Shown here in pieces: positions 57,860 through 64,000 of a stretch of 64,000 bases of DNA. The stretch lies in assembly GCA_023653785.1 (NCBI GenBank), contig JAMKCH010001698.1, positions 35,574 to 99,573 of the forward strand, in the 5' to 3' direction. The notes under the pieces were generated by a model. It was not told the DNA's origin. It searched no databases and saw only the letters and a list, made by a program, of their open reading frames with translations. Each line of letters starts with the position of its first letter. The stretch's first letter is position 1. The position numbers were made by a program, and so were the translations under genes. Source of the DNA: Ophioderma brevispina (taxonomy: Eukaryota; Echinodermata; Ophiuroidea; Amphilepidida; Ophiodermatidae).

Positions 57860-59950
57860 GACGGAACTTAGTCAGGGCACTCATTGAGAATGTGATCTGC
57901 AGTCTGTGATATGGCGAACCACATTGACAGACTGGAGATGGTCGCAGCCCCCATCGTGCATATTGCTATTGAAAACACCGCTCCTGTGCAAATCCTGTTC
58001 AAGGTGATCCTTCCTTGCGTGGGATGATTGCTACCAGGAGGTAATCCTGTCAAAGGTGTGTGAGTGAATTGGTCGGTCTTGGTGTATCTAGCCAGTAGTG
58101 TCGATAATTTTAAGAGGTTGAATGGGGAACTGGAGAGTTTACGGCGGTCGACGAAAGCGGCATCTCTTTCGCCGAGTCTGTGTGATTCTTTCTTTGACAG
58201 TATGAGACAGCAAGGTGCTTGTTGTCCAACAGAGCCATGTTCACCAGTTATGTGTGTGATGTTCTCGCCGAATCACTGCAGGTGCCATGCCTGAAAGCCT
58301 TGTAGAAACTCAGATGTAGTGGGACGAAGGCAACCGTAATGGTTCTCAGGTCTCGTTGAAAACGTGTCCATCTTTTTTTTGTATGAGAGCTATTGCACAA
58401 TGTTGGGGTAGTCATATCGCAGCGCTATAGACTAGAGCCAGTGCGGTGGTGCATATATTGCGGTGGACTAGCACCCATGAAGACAAGCCAAGCGCACATG
58501 AGTTGTTTTTCGAGATACCGTTGTACATACTGACTGATATGCTGCCGATAAGTAAGCTGACGATCAAGCTTCAATCCCAGATAATTTGGTGTAGGATTGC
58601 ATGGCGGAGGCGCTCCATTTAGGTTAATTTGGGCTGGCGATGAGCCCCTTTGGTGTTCAATGAAGGTCAGGAGCGTGGTCTTTAGCTTCACTCAGCTTCA
58701 ATCTCCCGGTCTTGAGATATGCTGGCAAGTATGGCCATATCTGCAGTACGTATACTTTCTACTTCAGCCCAGTTTCTGTCCAAGTGAAGAAGGGCAATTA
58801 GATCATCGGCGTATTCATATTGTCTAGATGTTTGTTTCAATAAGTCGCTGATATACACGTTAATCCTGCATGGGAGCCAATACTTATCCTTTTTGTGGGC
58901 TCAGTTCCTCAGACGATGCAGTCGACTGCTCTGCCTGTCACTGGCTTGCTACGGTTTAAGCATTTTACATAATTATAATTGTACAATGTGACGATCCGGG
59001 ATAGTACTGAGAAGCCCTGGTGCCACACGATGTCTATGCTGCAGTAAGGTCCACCAAGAGGACGCCTGCCTTACGACGCTTTTCAAAGCGCTCTCCTCAA
59101 TATCATTGTGAATTTACAATCTGTTTGACAGTGCTCTGGCCACGCCGAAATCCTGCTTGTTGGGCAGATGGGATTCGATAACTGGCTACAGACTGGCCAG
59201 GATCAAGGAGTTTGAATGGAACCACAGTAGTGATATTGGGCGGTAGTTTTTGGGGTTGTCACAGGCTTGTTTGGTTTGGGGAGTGCGATGATTGGAGCCC
59301 TCCTCCGATCGTGGGTAAGGACTGATTGGTAGGGCAACATGTGTAGACTCCTAGAGCCATTCAATACATTGTGGTCCACAGTGCATCATGACCTTCCGCT
59401 GGTATATTATCAGCCCCCTGGGCTTTTCCACTCTGTAGTTGGCTGATAGCAGAGCTAAGCTAATCTACAGTGAGAAGGGTGTTGAAAAGCGACCCTTCCC
59501 ACGCCAGGGGCTCAACAGATGGGTGATCTCTTTTCAACAGAGCGAGTGCGATCCTTATCACTATCCCTTGAAACGGACCATTGCGAGGAGTTGCTCAGTC
59601 AATTGAGTTTAGCAAACACAGAACATTTCGATGGTTTTGGAAACTCTTGGGAGAGGAGGTTTATGGTCTTCCAGGCCTTCCTGCTAGAATGAGTGAAGTC
59701 AATTTCCATGGCCGTCGCCTCCCATGGCTCATGAACGTTTCCTATCCAGCATTTTATCAGATTGAAGCCGTTAGATGTCGCTTCTTCCTGGTTTCTGAAT
59801 TCAAGAACTGCTATAGTTGCATAGCACAGAAACTCTGCCCTATTGGATTCCTAATCGGACAAAATATTTTCCGTGTGTTCTGTAAATGCGAAATCGTTAT
59901 AACCCCAATGATCACCTTTTTGAAAGAAAAAAAGACTCCCTAGCAAGCGG
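57860..59950 (-). pseudogene. Jockey-type non-LTR retrotransposon, 5'-truncated, reverse transcriptase, frameshifted
   Basis: On the - strand, in order: 'EIDFTHSSRKAWKTINLL' (about 59720-59660), the endonuclease-RT linker; 'QLQSGKAQGADNIPAEG' (about 59440), RT motif 1; a block like Ile-Pro..Trp-Arg-Arg-Ala..Leu-Pro-Lys-Pro-Asn-Lys (about 59300); 'LLDPGQSV' and 'QQAGFRRGQSTVKQI' (about 59160-59130), motif 2a; 'KKAGVLLVDLTAA'-like (about 59060), motif A Asp; 'YVSDL'-like and 'YEYADDLIALLHLDRNW' (about 58820-58790), the catalytic YADD; 'CNPTPNYLGLKLDRQLTY' (about 58600-58550), motif E; and 'LPPGSNHPTQGRITLNRI' (about 58040) ending with 'QTADHILNECPD' (about 57905-57870). The apurinic endonuclease domain is absent and the element stops at about 59950, the usual 5' truncation. 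Several frameshifts and stops make it inactive. Confidence 0.88.
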
Positions 59951-60589
59951 GCGGAAACTTTAGGAGGGGGCATTACTTAGGCCAGGGGGAAATGGAGGAT
60001 TTGAGCTAGGGAATACGAAAGAAAATTGTAAAGCAAGAGGTGGCGAATATGGAAGTCCTTATAAAAATTTTAACTCAATGAAGGTAACTGAACTTTTTAA
60101 TGGAAATTTATAAAATCAGGGGGATGCCAACATTTTTTGAACGTAAGCGAAGGGGACGCAAATTTATTTTCGACGAAAACAAGTTGAAATCCTCCATTCC
60201 TCCCCTGTCTTAAATAATGACCGTCCCTATAAAAATAGACCACATGGACCTCACGCAACAATAGTATCTATAAAACTCATAACAATAACGAAATTCATCA
60301 TCCACCTTCAGAATGTAGAAAGTGACATGTCAAACATGTTTGTGTACGATATTAGTAATGTAGTAATTCAGTACGGAAAGACCGGGTTTGACCTTTGGAC
60401 CTCTTGTTTAAGAATGTTTAAAAGTGATAAAATAACAAAAAGTTATAAAAATAAGTATTGTACTGTTATATTAGCAACTTTATATACCACTTTGTCCGCC
60501 CGTCAACAAATATCATAAGCAATAATCATGAATTTGTTACCCCAACCCTTAAAAATTGACAAATATCATGTGCACTGATCCTAAATCTA
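59951..60589. other. No gene recognised
   Basis: AT-rich, no repeat or domain identified. Confidence 0.55.
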
Positions 60590-60770
60590 AAATAGGCCAG
60601 TACGCAACTGGAAAAGAATTCAAATTTACAACAGCAACTTTTCATATATCCCACATGTATGAAATGAAATCTGAACTCAAAAATCCAGGTCCTCCAAATT
60701 TTTGAGGCCGTGGGTCCCAGCTTATATAATTTGGTAAGTAAAAACACCCAGATCAACATTTATTTATTGG
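60590..60770 (-). repeat. Dispersed repeat pair, - copy
   Basis: The reverse complement matches 54500-54670 over GCTGGGACCCAC, TCAAAAAT, GGACCTGG and GCTGTTGTAAATTTGAA. Confidence 0.65.
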
Positions 60771-60774
60771 CTTT

Positions 60775-61850
60775 ATACTGTATATTAATATACGTACCAT
60801 CAACTTTTTTAGCCTCTATGGCCCTTAAAATAAATCCTCCTAACCTGGATGAACAAACTTAATGATTGACAGGACTCAGGCAAGTGGACCCCCCTGGGGG
60901 CGCCATTGGACTCAATCTTTTATTTTTCAACAAAAATGAACAGTTTAGTACACATCTTTCAGCTTTTTTAGGTATTGACATAATACACGCTGACCGAAAT
61001 CAGTTACTGATGATATTCACTGCGTCCCGCTCACAGAATGATTGAAAGTTCCGATCTCGAGGATTTTGTTATACCATGACGTGACGTCATTGACTAGCAG
61101 TGGTGCTGTCCCGCTCGTATAGCCGTTGTTGTTATGTCCCTTTGCTCTCGAGGCTCTACCAGTCAGTCCTGAGGTCCAGTGACACAATTGATAACCGTAG
61201 AAATTGTTGTACGAGGTCAGAATTAAGCCATGGATTTGCACAACACAAAAACACGCGTCCTTGCTCTTTGGTTTGATTCCCCATCACAGGTCTGTACGCA
61301 AATCATGATGTTTTTCGCAATGTTACAGTATAGGGGAATTCATGTTGCAAACTGGCAATCTATGAACTAACCGTGGTCATCGCTTTCTCAAAAGATACAG
61401 CTCCACGTGCACAGACTTTTTTTACAGATAAGATGTTCCCTTTATGATTGGCCACTTTAAAATGATGTGGGGCTCCACTGCATTGTCGATACTACCATTA
61501 TTTAAACACGATTTGTTCACTTTCATCCTTGTTTTTCACCCCAAAAAATATCATTATAATTATAATTTATACCATCTGAGCTATGAATTATACTTTTGCA
61601 ACATTTCTGCAATATTTGGTAAAATGAAACAACGTATTTACGAGCCCCAAACACGAAGTTTTGTTTCAAACTGTTTTCTACCACTGGAGAGGTCAGCGCT
61701 GCACCATTGTTTTCATGTGACAAAGAAAATAAGCTGCCCAAGCGTGTCTGCTTGCTGACGCTACAATATTTCGCAACCGCGTAGCTCCAAACAGGACTTG
61801 ACGAACGAACGTCAAAATTGCTTACGTAAATCGACTGTCACGGCAGACAT
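60775..61850. other. No gene confirmed; one orphan open frame
   Basis: Holds a 74-codon - strand frame (61241-61017) with a balanced, exon-like composition ('NNFYGYQLCHWTSGLTGR'). It ends at a stop and contains a CRE-like GACGTGACGTCA on the + strand. I cannot assign it, and no convincing splice partners were found. The 104-codon frame at 61444-61758 (+) is also unrecognised. Confidence 0.35.
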
Positions 61851-61851
61851 C

Positions 61852-61920
61852 TTACCTCTCACGTGTGAATGGACAACCTAAAACTTTTATAAGGCACACT
61901 CATTTGAATCTGAAATAGCT
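61852..61920 (+). repeat. Short dispersed repeat, pair of 911-971
   Basis: 'ACCTCTCACGTGTGAATGGA' then AAAACTTTTATAAGG matches 911-971 with indels. Confidence 0.55.
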
Positions 61921-62199
61921 CAGAGATCCAGATGTGAGCAAGATTTTAAAAATGACTTCCATTTTGAACTGCAATTATGACCGCCAAGGAAAATTTTGAA
62001 AATGACAGTGAACCAACCAAGTTTAAGAAATGTATAGTTTTCCTGATTTCCCATATAAAGCCAAAGGAATGGAATTTCACTCTAGCCCTAGGTTGTTATC
62101 TGCTGATTAAAAATACTAATCAGTCATTTGGCTATAAACTGATGTTGGCAAATTTGGAATCAACTTATGCTTATGGTTCACACTTTTTCTTTTGATACC

Positions 62200-62640
62200 A
62201 ATTAGCTCCAGACGAAAAGAATGGAAAGGACACCAACACTTGGCAATTACGGATCGTTGTGCGTAGGATAAGTTAATCCAACAAAGACTGGTACAGAATG
62301 GAGGGGAGGAACCCCATACAAATGACATCCAACAAAGATAAAGCCGGGTTCTTGCGAGTCTGGAAATACTCGGAGACTAGCATAGAACCTGCAACAGTAC
62401 GGCCGGGTCCCGGACGTAGGCATCATCTCAAGCAGCATCCCACCGGAACGCATCCATCGGGACGCTGTGAGGTGCGCGCACACAAGAACAACAAAGGTGC
62501 TAAATCCTTGCCAGTATGCGATTCCGATAGCAAGAAAATCGCAGATTGAAAAAAGGATTTCACCCCGGGTTTCAAACGAGAGAACATTGGTTCCTCAATG
62601 TATAATCATGATTTTAAGTCATAATTATTGTGGACCTAAC
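62200..62640 (+). repeat. Direct duplication of about 430 bp, copy 1
   Basis: Matches 63575-64000. Shared blocks are CCAGACGAAAAGAATGGAAA, AATGACATCCAACAA, GCGAGTCTGGAAATACTCGG, CGGACGTAGGCATCATCTCA, AAAGGTGCTAAATCCTTG and AGAACATTGG. A frame of 83 codons here is shorter than the equivalent in copy 2, because indels break it. Confidence 0.9.
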
Positions 62641-62644
62641 AGAT

Positions 62645-63574
62645 ATTTCGAGCCCCCCCCCCCAAATTGGGGGGCCATCACAAATGTATGAATTTTATGA
62701 GCCGAGAAAGACCCTCTTGGCACAGCAAAGGGTGGCCTAAATCTCACGTAAATAAAACCTAGACTTAAATTTATTAGGCACTTAATCAAGAAGATGTAAA
62801 ACTCCTTTAAACAATTGTTGTAAACTTGTTCCAAAAATGTGTACATTTGTCGCCCATACACTTGCACCAAAAACGTGGGACGAAAAATGGTAAAAAGAAA
62901 AATAGGAAAACATAAAAGCATATCTAATTTCAAAGCGTGGAATATATGCCAAATTGCTATAGATTTAAAACATTAACCGCCACACTTCATACTAGGGAGA
63001 ACAAATGCAACTTAGTTGCATCAGCTCAAAAGACATACCATGATACAAACAATTAGACACGTTAATAAATACTCCTTACTCTGAGCAAACAATTTTAGGC
63101 CATTGCGTACGCACGCGTTGCATATCGCTTGAACCTGCGTCTACTTACAACCCAGATGTGCGCCGTTTTGGCGGAGGAAGCGAGCGTACCTAGTAACTTG
63201 GCCAAGAAATTAATAACTCCAATTATAATTTGGAAATAAGCGCATAACACAAACTGGAAATGGGAGGGAGGGTGGGAAATTAAGTATACGGAAAGTAATG
63301 AGAAAGGAGGGGGGGAGAAAACCATCCAAGCACGTGAGCACTGATAGTTGTGAACGACAGACACGAAGCCCATACAACGGAAAAGGGCATGCAATGATCA
63401 CGATTGATGCTGTGGCCTGAAAAGGTGAGCGATGAATGAGAAAGGCGCCATGAGATGCTATTTAGCAAAACACACATCGGCGATCAATGGAGCTAAATCG
63501 AGCAACACCAAGGACGCGAATGCTTCTTTTCGACAGCCGCTAAATAGTTTTACTTACGATGGACTTCGGAAAAT
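62645..63574. other. Spacer between duplicated units, no gene recognised
   Basis: AT-rich, with a C10 run at about 62646 and a purine-rich patch near 63260-63315. Confidence 0.5.
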
Positions 63575-64000
63575 TATTACGCCAGACGAAAAGAATGGAA
63601 AGGCCCACCAAACTGGCAATGACGCATCGTGTGCGTCGATAGGATATTTAAACCAAACAAGCATTCGTACAGATGGAGGAACTAAATACAATGACATCCA
63701 ACAAGATAAAGCCAAGGTTCGTGCGAGTCTGGAAATACTCGGAGACTCGCCATCAGAACCTGCAACAGGCCGGCCGTCCGGACGTAGGCATCATCTCAAG
63801 CAGATCCACCCACGGACGGCTATACCTCGGACGCTGCGAGGTGCGCGCACCACAAGCACACCAAAGGTGCTAAATCCTTGAAAGTATGGCGATTCGAAGC
63901 AGAAATCGCAGATTTGCAACCCGGAGTCAACCCGGTATTTCAAACAACGGAGAACATTGGTCCTCAATACTAATCATGATAAGTACAATAATTATTTTTG
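63575..64000 (+). repeat. Direct duplication of about 430 bp, copy 2 (runs off the window)
   Basis: Copy of 62200-62640. An open frame of 149 codons (63432-63881) covers most of it. From 'PDEKNGKAHQTGNDASC' on it lies inside the repeat, including 'RASLEILGDSPSEPATG'. It reads as a soluble basic peptide without a known domain. Because copy 1 is frameshifted in the same region, coding function is unproven. It could be a piece of an uncharacterised mobile element. Confidence 0.85.

Noticed and set aside
59581..59943. + strand frame of 120 codons
   Set aside because: Antisense of the LINE endonuclease-RT linker on the - strand.
1..64000. CRISPR array, prokaryotic operon or phage signals
   Set aside because: Tandem arrays here lack repeat-spacer structure, there are no Shine-Dalgarno-led gene runs, and the only recognised gene is spliced.

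Overview
This 64 kb window looks like nuclear DNA of an animal, most likely a marine invertebrate and possibly an echinoderm or hemichordate. The evidence is an AT-rich base composition, spliced coding sequence with GT..AG introns, Penelope-like and several APE-type non-LTR retroelements, many short inverted-repeat DNA elements, and the recurring word TAGGCCTA. The taxonomic guess is inference. Almost every coding remnant carries single-base indels, and neighbouring tandem copies differ mostly by indels. This suggests noisy long-read sequence, old decay, or both.

Only one cellular gene is recognised. Two consecutive exons of an ornithine decarboxylase / antizyme inhibitor family protein lie at 23.06-24.02 kb on the + strand, joined by a phase-1 intron. 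A block of about 1.1-1.6 kb containing the second exon is duplicated in direct orientation at 25.4-27.0 kb, where the exon is degraded. No promoter, rRNA gene or CRISPR array is visible.

The rest is repeats and mobile elements, left to right. (1) 1.4-2.5 kb: Ty3/gypsy pol remnant whose zinc-binding segment has been amplified into an alternating 86/80 bp tandem array. (2) 6.6-11.8 kb: Penelope-like element (RT plus GIY-YIG) on the - strand, head-to-head with an internally deleted derivative. Together they form one large interrupted palindrome. (3) 14.5-17.8 kb: a 60 bp tandem array, poly-A, and a 1.5 kb polypurine tract. (4) 19.9-23.0 kb: a foldback element and a TTAA-flanked inverted-repeat element just upstream of the decarboxylase exons. 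(5) 30.9-35.4 kb: three copies of a dispersed repeat, a GC-richer unclassified segment and a G-tract of about 165 bp. (6) 36.4-39.1 kb: a TTAA-flanked 1.05 kb element, a second relative, and a TA-flanked element built of internal repeats. (7) 41.9-46.9 kb: non-LTR retrotransposon (endonuclease plus RT) on the - strand, with a second endonuclease fragment behind it. (8) 46.9-54.4 kb: palindromic satellites and four more long-inverted-repeat elements, one of the same family as the foldback at 20 kb. (9) 54.8-60.0 kb: three remnants of Jockey-type LINEs in both orientations. (10) 62.2-64.0 kb: a direct duplication of about 430 bp running to the window edge.

The most noteworthy features are the Penelope palindrome, the high density of long-hairpin elements, and the partial decarboxylase-family gene with its duplicated exon.
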